This document shows, piece by piece, positions 1 through 8,416 of a DNA stretch of 33,137 nt. Position 1 is the first letter of the stretch, and each line of letters starts with the position of its first letter. This stretch comes from an uncultured Devosia sp. (GTDB taxonomy: Bacteria > Pseudomonadota > Alphaproteobacteria > Rhizobiales > Devosiaceae). Location: positions 1-33,137 of the forward strand of contig NZ_CAMLHM010000046.1 in NCBI RefSeq assembly GCF_946479885.1, written 5' to 3'. Under the pieces are notes generated by a model. That model was not told the origin of the DNA. It did no database searches and saw only the letters and a list, made by a program, of their open reading frames with translations. Position numbers and translations under genes: made by a program.

Positions 1-120
1 CCCTCGCGGGGTGTGGGTGTCTGTTTTTTTTTGTTCTTGTTTTCTTTTTTTTTCGCGGCCGGCCGGGGGGGGCCTCGGGGTGGGGGGGGGGGGCGGGGCG
101 CCCCCCCCTTCCCCAAGCGC
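1..120. other. low-complexity, probably unreliable contig end
   Basis: The first ~120 bases are runs of T and G with C-runs around 100-110, unlike anything else in the window. They encode nothing credible; an open frame across 13-213 is only glycine, proline and phenylalanine repeats. This resembles a low-quality assembly end. Bases 121-278 then hold one palindromic repeat and no gene. Confidence 0.6.
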
Positions 121-162
121 CGAGGCCAGAAAAGGCCCCCTCACCCGTCGGCTGCGCCGCCG

Positions 163-185
163 ACCTCTCCCCCGAAGGGAGAGGT
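163..185. repeat. CTCTCC/GGAGAG hairpin repeat, single copy
   Basis: ACCTCTCCC (163-171) pairs with GGGAGAGGT (177-185) across a 5-base loop. The same core recurs at 4231, 13845, 20394, 28807 and 31274, always between genes. It has no T-run, so it is a dispersed palindromic repeat rather than a clear terminator. Confidence 0.7.
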
Positions 186-278
186 GAAGAGCCCATGGTT
201 AGCCTTGGGTTAACCCGATCGCTCTAGCATGACGCCAATGTGGGCCCGGTCTCAGCCGGGCAAGTATTGAGTTCGCCC

Positions 279-3029
279 ATGCCCAGTTCTCCCTCGCCCG
301 TGCTCGACGAAATCCGCTCCGTGCCGCAGCGCTCCCGCGCCGGCGCCAGCCGAACGGCCCCCGTGCCGCCCCCGGCTTTGGCGATTCGCATTCCAGTGCG
401 GGTGGTTGGCCTGGTGCTGCTGGGGCTGGTCTCGGTGTGCCTCGTCGCCCTCGCCTCCTGGTCGGTGGACGATCCGAGCTTCTCCTATGCCACCTCGAAG
501 GTGCCGGCCAACTGGCTGGGCTTCCCCGGTGCGGCCATCGCCGATGCCCTGTTCCAGGTCTTCGGGCTCGGTGCGCTGGCGCTGCTGGTGCCGCCGGCTT
601 TGTGGGGCTGGGCCTTTGCCCGCCGCCGCATGCCCAGCCATATGGGCCTGCGCTCCCTCGCCTGGGTGGCCGCGACGCTGCTCCTGGCCGGCGTGCTGTC
701 CTTCGTTGCCATGCCGGCAAGCTGGCCGCTGCCGACAGGGCTTGGCGGCCTGGTCGGCAATGGCTTTATCGCCCTCGCCGCGCTGGTCACCGGCGAAGCG
801 CCGCAGGCCGTGACGTCGGTGCTCTTCGCCATCATCATCGCCATCCCGGCGGTGACCGCATTCTGGATCGCCATGGGTCTGGGTAGTTCGATACCGACTG
901 GCCCGCGCAAGCCCGTGCCGGCCGCGGCCGGGCGCAAGGGCGTCACGACCCCTGTCGAAGCCGACGAGCCGGAAACCAACCCCATTGTCGATATCGTGCT
1001 CGGCGCTGTGGTCCATACCGGCTATTCGCTGCGCACCGCCTTCCGTCGCGCCCGCGCCAGCCATGCCGAGCGGCGCGCCGCCGAAGCCGCCACCTGGCGT
1101 GACGACGAGGTCGAGCCGAGCCTTGATGGCCATGCCCCCGTCGCCGAGCGCCGCGAGCCTTCGGTCGCCCCCGCGTCGCCGCGCCGCATCCATGCTCCCA
1201 TCGACCGCGAGCGCAGCTTCGAGAACGAGCCGGCCTTCGCTGCCGAGCCCGAAATGTCGCCGCGCATCAATGCGCGTCCCAGCTATGACGATACCGAACT
1301 CGACTACCCCGACGAGGCCGAGGAGGACGACATCCCCTTCGTGCCCGAGATGCCGTCGGCGCCGCCGGCCAACCATCACCAGCGCGGCGATTCGCGCTTC
1401 CATCCCGTCGATCCGGCCAAGCCCCGCGTTGCAGCGCCCGCGCCCCGCCCGGCCCAGGGCCAGCGCGTCATGCGCGAGGCCCAGGCCTCGTTCCTGGACG
1501 AGCCGGGTGGCTTCGAACTGCCGCCGCTGAGCCTGTTGTCGGAACCCAAGCATAACGGGCCCTCGCCCGAGCACGCGCCGGAACGGCTCGAAGCCATGGC
1601 GCGGCGCCTCGAAGAGGTGCTGAGTGACTTTGGCGTTAAGGGCGACATCATCAATGTCCGCCCCGGCCCGGTTGTGACCCTGTTCGAACTGGAGCCGGCG
1701 CCTGGCATCAAGTCGTCGAGGGTCATCTCCCTCGCCGACGACATCGCCCGCTCGATGTCGGCCATCTCCGCCCGCGTCGCCGTGGTGCCGGGCCGCAATG
1801 CCATCGGCATCGAGCTGCCCAACCAGGTTCGCGAGACCGTCTATTTCCGCGAAATGCTGGCTTCGTCCGATTTCGAGAAGATGAAGGGCAAGCTGCCCAT
1901 TTGCCTCGGCAAGACCATTGGCGGCGAACCCGTCATCGCCGACCTGGCCCGCATGCCCCACCTGCTCATCGCCGGTACCACCGGCTCGGGCAAGTCGGTG
2001 GGTATTAACACCTTCATCCTCAGCCTGCTCTACCAGATGACGCCCGAGCAGTGCCGCATGATCATGATCGATCCCAAGATGCTGGAACTCAGTATCTATG
2101 ACGGCATCCCGCATCTGCTGACCCCCGTCGTCACCGACCCGCAAAAGGCGGTCGTGGCGCTCAAGTGGGCGGTGCGCGAGATGGAAGATCGCTATCGCAA
2201 GATGAGCAAGATCGGCGTCCGCAATATCGACGGTTTCAACCAGCGCGTCACCGAATCCAAGGCCAAGGGCGAAGTCATCACCCGCACGGTGCAGACCGGC
2301 TTTGATCGCGAAACCGGCGAAGCGATCTTTGAGAGCGAAGAATTCGATCTCGAGCCACTGCCCTATATCGTGGTCATCGTCGACGAAATGGCCGACCTGA
2401 TGATGGTGGCCGGCAAGGATATCGAAGGCGCCATCCAGCGCCTGGCCCAGATGGCCCGCGCCGCCGGCATCCATATCATCACCGCCACGCAGCGCCCGTC
2501 GGTCGACGTCATCACCGGCACGATCAAGGCCAACTTCCCGACCCGCATCTCCTTCATGGTCACGTCCAAGATCGACTCCCGCACCATCCTGGGTGAGCAG
2601 GGCGCCGAGCAGCTGCTGGGCAATGGCGACATGCTCTACATGGCGTCCGGCGGCCGCACCAAGCGCCTGCACGGCCCCTTCGTGGCCGACAGCGAAGTCG
2701 AGGCCGTGGTCAATCACCTCAAGTCGCAGGGCTCGCCGGATTACCTCGATTCCATCACCGAGGAAGAGGACGAAGGCGGCGGCTTCGGCGAGGAAGCCTT
2801 CGGCGAAACCTCCAATGGGGGCTCGGGCGACGAGCTCTACGACAAGGCCGTCCATATCGTGCTGTCAGACAAGAAGGCCTCGACCTCCTATGTGCAGCGC
2901 CGCCTTGGCGTGGGCTACAACAAGGCGGCGACGCTGATCGAACGCATGGAACGCGAAGGCGTCATCAGCCAGGCCAACCATGCCGGCAAGCGCGAGATTT
3001 TGGTCGGCAATAACAGCGACGGGTATTAG
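279..3029 (+). CDS. ftsK: DNA translocase FtsK
   Basis: Septum-anchored, ATP-driven DNA pump that clears and aligns chromosome ends at division and activates XerCD at dif. Visible parts, in the 916-residue form from ATG 279: four to five hydrophobic segments in about residues 38-200; a charged, Pro/Ala-rich linker to about 430; the FtsK motor with Walker A GTTGSGKS (about 566-573) and Walker B IVVIVDEM (DE at about 702-703); and a C-terminal winged-helix gamma domain (about 845-905) that reads KOPS-type DNA. An in-frame GTG at 240 would add 13 residues. Neither start has a strong Shine-Dalgarno, so ATG 279 is a choice, not a certainty. A terminator follows. The ftsK/LolA-like neighbourhood is usual in this order. 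Confidence 0.96.
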   Translation: MPSSPSPVLDEIRSVPQRSRAGASRTAPVPPPALAIRIPVRVVGLVLLGLVSVCLVALASWSVDDPSFSYATSKVPANWLGFPGAAIADALFQVFGLGALALLVPPALWGWAFARRRMPSHMGLRSLAWVAATLLLAGVLSFVAMPASWPLPTGLGGLVGNGFIALAALVTGEAPQAVTSVLFAIIIAIPAVTAFWIAMGLGSSIPTGPRKPVPAAAGRKGVTTPVEADEPETNPIVDIVLGAVVHTGYSLRTAFRRARASHAERRAAEAATWRDDEVEPSLDGHAPVAERREPSVAPASPRRIHAPIDRERSFENEPAFAAEPEMSPRINARPSYDDTELDYPDEAEEDDIPFVPEMPSAPPANHHQRGDSRFHPVDPAKPRVAAPAPRPAQGQRVMREAQASFLDEPGGFELPPLSLLSEPKHNGPSPEHAPERLEAMARRLEEVLSDFGVKGDIINVRPGPVVTLFELEPAPGIKSSRVISLADDIARSMSAISARVAVVPGRNAIGIELPNQVRETVYFREMLASSDFEKMKGKLPICLGKTIGGEPVIADLARMPHLLIAGTTGSGKSVGINTFILSLLYQMTPEQCRMIMIDPKMLELSIYDGIPHLLTPVVTDPQKAVVALKWAVREMEDRYRKMSKIGVRNIDGFNQRVTESKAKGEVITRTVQTGFDRETGEAIFESEEFDLEPLPYIVVIVDEMADLMMVAGKDIEGAIQRLAQMARAAGIHIITATQRPSVDVITGTIKANFPTRISFMVTSKIDSRTILGEQGAEQLLGNGDMLYMASGGRTKRLHGPFVADSEVEAVVNHLKSQGSPDYLDSITEEEDEGGGFGEEAFGETSNGGSGDELYDKAVHIVLSDKKASTSYVQRRLGVGYNKAATLIERMEREGVISQANHAGKREILVGNNSDGY

Positions 3030-3053
3030 CGCCGACAGGCATCAGCAAATCCA

Positions 3054-3086
3054 AGCCCCGGCCTCAGCGCCGGGGCTTTTGTTTTT
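3054..3086 (+). terminator. intrinsic terminator of ftsK
   Basis: AGCCCCGGC (3054-3062) pairs perfectly with GCCGGGGCT (3069-3077) over a 6-base loop, followed by a T-rich tract to 3086. It lies 25 bases after the ftsK stop, so ftsK transcription ends here. Confidence 0.9.
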
Positions 3087-3179
3087 GGGCACAATCCCGG
3101 CACCCGCCAGCCAGATTCCTCACCAGTTTCAGCAGGAGGTTAGGTGGGGGTACTCTTCCTGCCCGATCGGCCTAGCGAG

Positions 3180-3485
3180 CTACTCGCAGACCAGCGGCCC
3201 GGATTCCACGGCGAACTGGCGCGGGCCGACCATGGGCTCGGCCCCGGCGGCCGGTGGAACGTCGACGATCACCACCTCCATGCGGCATTTGCCGCTGATG
3301 ACGTCATAGAAGTCGGTGTCCTTCATCACGATGGAATCGATGGGGTGGTCGATGCCGAATTCCTCGACCACATGCTCGATAATGGCTTCGAGTTCGTTCT
3401 GCCGCTGGTAGTGCGGCGGCAGCGCCGCCATGGCCGGCACGGTCCCCGCCAGCATCGCCAAACCAACCCATTTCCATCGCGCCAT
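3180..3485 (-). CDS. small exported protein of unknown function
   Basis: A 101-residue protein. It begins MARWKW, followed by a hydrophobic stretch ending PAMAA, a typical Sec signal peptide with cleavage after about residue 18-20. The mature part is acidic and has two cysteines, one in GKC mid-protein and one next to the last residue, which could form a disulfide in the periplasm. ATG 3485 is preferred because AGGGAGAG lies just upstream and the signal peptide then starts correctly; the frame itself is open to 3548. No family was recognised. It is divergent from the LolA-like gene, with about 113 bases between them, so the two may share a promoter region. Confidence 0.65.
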   Translation of the reverse strand: MARWKWVGLAMLAGTVPAMAALPPHYQRQNELEAIIEHVVEEFGIDHPIDSIVMKDTDFYDVISGKCRMEVVIVDVPPAAGAEPMVGPRQFAVESGPLVCE

Positions 3486-3598
3486 CCGTCTCTCCCTCAT
3501 GGCATTGCTGTACGGCAGCTGAACGGCGGGAACCACCTGTTGCCGCAATTGCTTTCTAGGTTAGCCTACAACCAACCAATAGTCGGGGACCATCCTCC

Positions 3599-4222
3599 AT
3601 GATTCGCCGCGATGCCTTGCTGCTCGGTCTTTCTGCCGCCTTTGCGCTCAGCGTGCCCGCCTGGGCGCTCGACCGGGCGCTGACGCCCGAGGAGCAGCAG
3701 CTCATCGCCGATATCGGCGCCCACAATTCGGCTATCCGCACCATGGTCGGCCGGTTCCTGCAGATCGACACCAATGGCGGGCGAACCGAAGGTACGTTCT
3801 TCCTCGAGCGGCCCGACAAGATCGCGTTCCGCTACGCCCCCCCCAGCCGCGAGGAAATCGTCTCGATCGGGCGCGGCTTCTACGTGCTCAATCGGCGCGA
3901 CGAGACCTATTACGCCTACCCGCAGGATTCGATCCCGCTGCGGCAGTTCCTGGGCGACAAGATCGACCTGCTCAATGCCAATGTCGTCGGTGTCACCAGC
4001 TCGGACGGCTACATGTCCATCACCGTGATCGACGAGACCGTGGCCGGCACTGTGCAGGTATCGCTGATCTTTGACACCGACACCAAGGAACTGGCGCAAT
4101 GGAGCCTGGTCGAGCCATCGGGCGCCGAGCTGACCTTTTCGCTTTATGATGTGGAGAAGGACGTGGAAATTCCGCGCGCCTTCTTCTCCATCCCGGCGAC
4201 CTACAAGCCGCTCGAGCAATAG
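3599..4222 (+). CDS. LolA-like outer-membrane lipoprotein carrier / sorting protein
   Basis: 207 residues with a clear signal peptide (MIRRDALLLG... to SVPAWA, cleavage near residue 23). The mature domain follows the LolA plan: an initial helix that samples a chain (IRTMVGRFLQ), then repeated beta strands with G-T-F-F-L-E-R-P-D-K, as in LolA. LolA shuttles lipoproteins across the periplasm from LolCDE to the outer membrane. This protein matches the alphaproteobacterial outer-membrane lipoprotein carrier family usually found beside ftsK. Whether it carries lipoproteins or another lipid cargo cannot be read from sequence. GGGGA lies about 9 bases before ATG 3599. A palindromic repeat follows the stop. 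Confidence 0.85.
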   Translation: MIRRDALLLGLSAAFALSVPAWALDRALTPEEQQLIADIGAHNSAIRTMVGRFLQIDTNGGRTEGTFFLERPDKIAFRYAPPSREEIVSIGRGFYVLNRRDETYYAYPQDSIPLRQFLGDKIDLLNANVVGVTSSDGYMSITVIDETVAGTVQVSLIFDTDTKELAQWSLVEPSGAELTFSLYDVEKDVEIPRAFFSIPATYKPLEQ

Positions 4223-4230
4223 TCTTTTCT

Positions 4231-4253
4231 CACCTCTCCCTGGGGGAGAGGTG
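4231..4253. repeat. CTCTCC/GGAGAG hairpin repeat, single copy
   Basis: CACCTCTCCC (4231-4240) and GGGAGAGGTG (4244-4253) form a perfect 10-bp stem with a 3-base loop, lying between the convergent ends of the LolA-like gene and uppP. It could also act as a weak bidirectional terminator, although no T-run is present. Same family as 163-185. Confidence 0.75.
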
Positions 4254-4263
4254 AAGGACCGCC

Positions 4264-5076
4264 TCAGCGACCGAAGGCGTAGATTGCCACAAGTCCGGCC
4301 ACGCCGACCGCAATGCGCCACCAGGCGAAGGGCGCAAAGCCGTATTTGCTGACAAAGCCCAGGAGGTATCGCACCACCAGCGCGCCGACGATGAAGGCGG
4401 CGGCAAAGCCGATGCCGACATTGAGGGCGATCGAGGTGTCGATCAGGTCGCGGCTCTTGTAGAGATCGTAGCCAAAGGCGCCAACCATGATGGGCAGGGC
4501 GATGAAGAAGGTGAACTCCGCCGCGGCGCGCTTGGAGGCACCAAACAGCATGCCGGCCACCACCGTCGAGCCCGAGCGCGATACGCCCGGCACCAGGCTC
4601 AGCATCTGGAACAGCCCGACAATGAGCGCCAGGTGCCAGGGGAACTGGTAGATGTCGTCATATTTCGGCTTGAGCGGCAGCCGGTCGACGACGAGCAGGA
4701 TCCCCCCGCCGATCAGCAGCGTCCAGCAGATCAGCGCCGCCGAATCCCATAGATCGCCCTGGATGAAATCCCGCAGCAACACGCCCGCCGCCACCGCCGG
4801 CAGGCAGGCCAGGATCACCGAAAGCGCGAAGCGCCAGGCATAGACCTTGCCGGTCAGCGCATCGCGGATCAGCATGGCCAGCTTGGCGAAATACACGGTG
4901 ATCACAGCCAGGATGGCCCCGAGCTGGATGAGCACGATGAAGGTGTCGGGCTGGGTCAATCCAAAGAAATGGCCCGCCAGCAGCAGGTGTCCGGTGGAAC
5001 TGACAGGCAGGAATTCGGTAAGGCCTTCGAGAATTCCGAGGATAAGCGGCACAAAAAGACCTTGATCGGCGTTCAT
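4264..5076 (-). CDS. uppP: undecaprenyl-diphosphatase UppP (BacA)
   Basis: Integral membrane enzyme that dephosphorylates undecaprenyl pyrophosphate, recycling the lipid carrier of peptidoglycan synthesis; overexpression gives bacitracin resistance. Both family signatures are present: EGLTEFLPVSSTGHL near the N-terminus and PGVSRSGSTV mid-protein. Several hydrophobic helices run to the C-terminus. The 270-residue form from ATG 5076 fits the family length, and AGGGGA lies 5 bases upstream on the coding strand. The frame is open 10 codons further, to 5106, without a better ribosome site. It is divergent from the GST-like gene. Confidence 0.95.
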   Translation of the reverse strand: MNADQGLFVPLILGILEGLTEFLPVSSTGHLLLAGHFFGLTQPDTFIVLIQLGAILAVITVYFAKLAMLIRDALTGKVYAWRFALSVILACLPAVAAGVLLRDFIQGDLWDSAALICWTLLIGGGILLVVDRLPLKPKYDDIYQFPWHLALIVGLFQMLSLVPGVSRSGSTVVAGMLFGASKRAAAEFTFFIALPIMVGAFGYDLYKSRDLIDTSIALNVGIGFAAAFIVGALVVRYLLGFVSKYGFAPFAWWRIAVGVAGLVAIYAFGR

Positions 5077-5189
5077 TTGATCCCCTAATTCAGTCCAACG
5101 GGTCATTGAGCGGGCAAAGCTCTAGCGCTGTTCGTTACGAGCGCCAAGCAGCCGCACCGCGGCGGCCTCAAATAGAGACGAGCGTCCAC

Positions 5190-5867
5190 ATGCCCAGCTT
5201 GCTGCACCATCCCCTCGATCCGTCTTCGCGTCTCATCCGGCTGATGTGTGCGGAATACGGTGTGCCGCTCGACATGGAGGAGATCAAGCCCTGGTTGCGC
5301 ACGGCAGAGTTGCTGGAAATCAACCCGGCCGCCACATTGCCGATCTTTTTGGGTGATGACGACCAGCCCATCGTCGGTCTCCTGGCCAATATCCACACCA
5401 TCGAGGATCTCTATACGCCCAGCGTCGTCACCGGCTTGATCCCCGTCGAGCCGGGGGCCCGCGCCGAAATGTGGCGGATGATCGAGTGGGTGATATCAAA
5501 GCTCAACGACGAAGTGACCCGCTACGTGCTCGAGGAAAAGATCGTCAAGCGCGACCAGCGTGGGGCGACCCCCGAGCCGTCGGTGCTCCGCGTGGCCAAG
5601 ACCAACCTCAACGAGCACATGCTCTATTTCAACTGGCTCTTCGCCAATCGTTCGTGGCTGGCCGGCGACACGCTGACCCTGGCCGATTTTGCCCTGGCGG
5701 CGCATCTGTCGACGCTCGACTATCTGGGCGACATCGACTGGGGCAAGGCAGGGGAAACCCGCGACTGGTATTCCCGCATCAAGTCCCGTCCAGCCTTCCG
5801 CACCCTGCTCAACGACCGCGTCGTGGCCATGCCACCGCAAAAGGGCTATGCCGATCTCGATTTCTAG
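5190..5867 (+). CDS. glutathione S-transferase family protein
   Basis: 225 residues with the two-domain GST layout. The N-terminal thioredoxin-like half (to about residue 75) includes the cis-proline motif in AATLPIF, and the helical C-terminal half carries the conserved LTLADFALAAHL segment with its N-capping aspartate. These enzymes typically conjugate or reduce with glutathione in the cytosol; the substrate here is unknown. The N-terminus (HHPLDPSSR) has serines where many bacterial GSTs keep a catalytic Ser or Cys. ATG 5190 is used; an upstream in-frame TTG at 5106 would add 28 residues that look like intergenic sequence. The gene ends just before the first toxin-antitoxin operator. Confidence 0.85.
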   Translation: MPSLLHHPLDPSSRLIRLMCAEYGVPLDMEEIKPWLRTAELLEINPAATLPIFLGDDDQPIVGLLANIHTIEDLYTPSVVTGLIPVEPGARAEMWRMIEWVISKLNDEVTRYVLEEKIVKRDQRGATPEPSVLRVAKTNLNEHMLYFNWLFANRSWLAGDTLTLADFALAAHLSTLDYLGDIDWGKAGETRDWYSRIKSRPAFRTLLNDRVVAMPPQKGYADLDF

Positions 5868-5873
5868 GCTTGA

Positions 5874-5889
5874 TTTTGTATATACAAAA
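5874..5889. promoter_or_regulatory. perfect 16-bp palindrome, probable operator of the first brnT pair
   Basis: TTTTGTATATACAAAA is a perfect dyad ending 11 bases before the BrnT start. It lies in a short AT-rich island between the GST gene and the toxin gene. Known BrnTA systems are repressed by their own antitoxin binding the promoter, so this is the natural operator candidate. Possible promoter pieces overlap it (TATACA at 5881, TATAGA at 5891), but no single -35/-10 pair is convincing. Confidence 0.65.
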
Positions 5890-5900
5890 GTATAGATAAA

Positions 5901-6200
5901 ATGGAAATCGATGGCTTCGATTGGGATGAAGGCAATCTGGCCAAGTGCCAGAAGCACGGCCTTTCCATCGAAGAAATCGAGGCCTTGTTCCGCACGGTGA
6001 TCCAAGTCGCTCCGGATCGGAGGCATTCCAACGCCGAGGAGCGGCAACTGGCAGTAGGCCGATCGACGACGGGCAGGCCGATATTTGTGGTCTTCAGCAT
6101 CAGGCAACGCGACGGACGGACCTTGGTGCGACCGATCAGTGCCCGGTATATGCATGCCAAGGAAATTGAGCGCTATGAGCAAGCAGGTCCCTCACTTTAA
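5901..6200 (+). CDS. brnT: BrnT family toxin
   Basis: 99 residues matching the BrnT (RelE-fold ribonuclease) family: a start of the MEIDGFDWDEGN type, then AKCQKHGLSIEEIEALF, and a C-terminal R-P-I-S-A-R-Y-M-H-A-K-E-I-E-R-Y segment, as in BrnT toxins. Such toxins cleave RNA and are neutralised by a DNA-binding partner encoded immediately downstream. Here the stop overlaps the antitoxin start by 26 bases. No Shine-Dalgarno is visible before ATG 5901 (AAAGTATAGATAAA), so translation may be leaderless or weak. The upstream palindrome suggests autoregulation. Activity is inferred from family only. Confidence 0.85.
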   Translation: MEIDGFDWDEGNLAKCQKHGLSIEEIEALFRTVIQVAPDRRHSNAEERQLAVGRSTTGRPIFVVFSIRQRDGRTLVRPISARYMHAKEIERYEQAGPSL

Positions 6201-6423
6201 GACGGATGAAGAGGCCGAGGCGTTTCTCGAACAGGATCTCTCGGATCTCGATTTCAGTCAGTTCAAGCCAGTCAAGTTTGAGTTCAGCCCAAAGGCCGCG
6301 CAGTTGAACATGCGACTGCCGGAAGCTCTGCTCGACGCCGTGAAAACCAGGGCCAAGGAGCAGGGCATCCCCTACACGCGTTACATTCGCCAGCTGCTTG
6401 AGCACGATATTTCCCGGCGTTGA
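6175..6423 (+). CDS. CopG-type antitoxin paired with BrnT
   Basis: 82 residues. The N-terminal half (PHFKTDEEAEAFLEQDLSD, then F-S-Q-F-K-P-V) and C-terminal ribbon-helix-helix (LNMRLPEALLDAVKTRAKEQ, then IPYTRYIRQLL) match the CopG antitoxin family often paired with BrnT, rather than classical BrnA. It should bind the toxin through its N-terminal part and the 5874 palindrome through the ribbon. ATG 6175 is chosen because it gives the family-length N-terminus and the usual toxin/antitoxin overlap, with AAGGA about 11 bases upstream. Its stop overlaps the queG start (TTGA at 6420-6423), so toxin, antitoxin and queG are probably co-transcribed. Confidence 0.82.
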   Translation: MSKQVPHFKTDEEAEAFLEQDLSDLDFSQFKPVKFEFSPKAAQLNMRLPEALLDAVKTRAKEQGIPYTRYIRQLLEHDISRR

Positions 6424-7544
6424 CAACTCCCTCGGAAAAACTCGTCGCCGAACTGCGCAGTCGCGCGGCAGCGCTGGGCTTTGACAGCTTCGGCATCGCC
6501 CCGGCCGATGCGCGTCCCGACCTGCCCGAAAAGCTCAATGCCGCCCTGGCCGCTGGCTGGCATGGCGACATGGACTGGATGGAGGAGGCAGCAGAGCGGC
6601 GGGCAAGCCCCAGGGGCATGTGGCCCGAGGCGAAATCGGTGATCGTGCTCGGCATCAATTACGGCCCCGAGACCGATCCGCTGGCCATCCTGGGCGAGCG
6701 CTCGCTGGGTACGATCTCGGTCTATGCGCGCAATCGCGACTATCACGAGATCATCAAGGGCAAGCTCAAGGAAATCGCCGGCCTGCTTGCGAGGCGTTCC
6801 GGCGCCGAGGTCAAGGTGTTCGTCGATACCGCGCCGCTGATGGAAAAGCCGCTGGCCGAAGCGGCGGGGCTCGGCTGGCAGGGCAAGCATACCGTGCTGG
6901 TCAGTCGCGAATTCGGCTCCTGGCTGTTCCTCGGCGCCATTCTAACCTCGGCCGAGCTGCCCGGGGATAAGTCTCATGAGGAAAGCTGCGGCAGCTGCAC
7001 GCGCTGCCTTGATATCTGCCCCACCAATGCCTTCCCCGCACCCTTCCAGCTCGATGCAAGGCGGTGCCTCGCCTATCTCACCGTCGAGCATAAGGGCCCG
7101 ATTCCATTGGAGTTTCGGGCGCCGATGGGCAACCGCATCTATGGCTGCGACGATTGCCTGGCGGTGTGCCCGTGGAACAAGTTCGCCTCGGTCAGTCGCG
7201 AGGCGAGGCTGCGGGCGCGGCAGGAGTTCGAGCGGCCGGCGCTGGCCGACCTGGTGCAACTCGACGATGCCGGGTTCCGGACCCTGTTTGCCGGCTCGCC
7301 GATAAAGCGCATCGGGCTGGCGCGTTTCCTGCGTAACGTCTTGATCGCCATCGGCAATTCGGGCAATCCTGACCTCATTCCGCTGGTCGAGGCGCGGCTC
7401 GATGCTGACGACCCGGTGGTGCGCGGCGCGGCGATCTGGGCGCTGCGGCGATTGGCGCCGGAGCGGGCCGGCGATCTCAGCCTTGCCTATCTGCCCCGGG
7501 AAAGCGATAGCTCGGTGGCGGCCGAATGGACCGGGGATATCTGA
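6420..7544 (+). CDS. queG: epoxyqueuosine reductase QueG
   Basis: Cobalamin-dependent iron-sulfur enzyme for the last step of queuosine synthesis: it reduces epoxyqueuosine to queuosine in tRNA. Two ferredoxin-like 4Fe-4S motifs are clear: CGSCTRCLDIC (Cys 190, 193, 196, 200) and CDDCLAVC (Cys 243, 246, 250). The C-terminus has HEAT-like helices (DDPVVRGAAIWALRRL), as in other QueG proteins. Length 374 is normal. The start appears to be TTG 6420, overlapping the antitoxin stop by 4 bases, with no upstream alternative. It is followed by an ATGA overlap with the epimerase gene, so it is part of a coupled operon. Confidence 0.95.
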   Translation: MTTPSEKLVAELRSRAAALGFDSFGIAPADARPDLPEKLNAALAAGWHGDMDWMEEAAERRASPRGMWPEAKSVIVLGINYGPETDPLAILGERSLGTISVYARNRDYHEIIKGKLKEIAGLLARRSGAEVKVFVDTAPLMEKPLAEAAGLGWQGKHTVLVSREFGSWLFLGAILTSAELPGDKSHEESCGSCTRCLDICPTNAFPAPFQLDARRCLAYLTVEHKGPIPLEFRAPMGNRIYGCDDCLAVCPWNKFASVSREARLRARQEFERPALADLVQLDDAGFRTLFAGSPIKRIGLARFLRNVLIAIGNSGNPDLIPLVEARLDADDPVVRGAAIWALRRLAPERAGDLSLAYLPRESDSSVAAEWTGDI

Positions 7545-8416
7545 TGCGCGCCTTCTTCTTCGGACTGGGATTTTCATCCACAGCAGCCTCGATGCGCATG
7601 CTCACATCGGGCCAATATGCGGACATAGGGGGCACAGTTCGTAGCGCCGAAAAGGCACAGCACCTCAGAGCCAAGGGTCTGTCAGCGCATGTCTTTGACG
7701 GTACGGCGCCCGGCACCACGCTCGGGCCCGATCTGCGCAAGGCCAGCCATGTGATCTTCTCGATCGCGCCGGGCAGCGATGGCGACCCCGCTTTGCTGCA
7801 GCATCGTGCCGATCTCGACGCGGCGCCGGACCTGCAATGGCTCTGCTATTATTCCACAGTCGGCGTCTACGGGGATTTCGGCGGCGCCTGGATCGACGAG
7901 ACGGCCCCGCTGGTGCCGCGCAATGAGCGCAGCGACCGCCGGGTGCTGGCCGAACAGGTCTGGCGCGACTACGCGGCGCAGCGAGGCGTGCCGCTGACCA
8001 TTTTGCGACTGGCCGGCATCTATGGACCGGGCCGCTCGACCTTCGACAAACTGCGGGACGGCACGTCGCGGCGCGTGGTCAAGCCGGGGCAGGTGTTCAA
8101 CCGCATCCATGTCGAGGATATCGGCCGGGTGACGGCGCTGGCGGCAGCGGCGCGGCTCGATGGCACCTATAATCTTGGCGATGACGAACCCACGCCACCC
8201 CAGGACGTGATCGCCCACGCCGCGGCGATGCTCGGAGTCGAGCCGCCGCCGGAGCTGCCCTATGAAACCGCCCCGATGACGCCGATGCAGCGCAGCTTCT
8301 ATGCCGACAACAAGCGCGTCTCCAACGCCGCCATCAAGCAGGCGCTGGGTATCCAATTGCTCTACCCGACCTACCGGGAAGGGCTCGCCTCGATTCTCGA
8401 CAAGGAACAAGCATGA
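7544..8416 (+). CDS. NAD(P)-dependent epimerase/dehydratase-like protein (extended SDR)
   Basis: 290 residues with an N-terminal Rossmann segment (MRAFFFGLGFSSTA), a mid-protein STVGVYGD strand typical of sugar-nucleotide epimerases, and the RLAGIYGPGRS motif. It resembles YeeZ-type SDR proteins that neighbour queG in many Hyphomicrobiales; the substrate is unknown. The usual catalytic YxxxK is not obvious, since the position after the STVGVYG motif lacks a matching lysine, so activity may differ from true epimerases. ATG 7544 shares its first base with the queG stop, with GGGGA about 8 bases upstream. Its own stop overlaps the next gene by 4 bases. Confidence 0.8.
   Translation: MRAFFFGLGFSSTAASMRMLTSGQYADIGGTVRSAEKAQHLRAKGLSAHVFDGTAPGTTLGPDLRKASHVIFSIAPGSDGDPALLQHRADLDAAPDLQWLCYYSTVGVYGDFGGAWIDETAPLVPRNERSDRRVLAEQVWRDYAAQRGVPLTILRLAGIYGPGRSTFDKLRDGTSRRVVKPGQVFNRIHVEDIGRVTALAAAARLDGTYNLGDDEPTPPQDVIAHAAAMLGVEPPPELPYETAPMTPMQRSFYADNKRVSNAAIKQALGIQLLYPTYREGLASILDKEQA

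Noticed and set aside
13..213. A small open frame at the window start
   Set aside because: Encodes only low-complexity Gly/Pro/Phe and lies in the unreliable end.
252..2855. An 867-codon minus-strand frame opposite ftsK
   Set aside because: It is the complement of a strongly supported ftsK, rich in Asp, His and Arg as expected of shadows in high-GC DNA.
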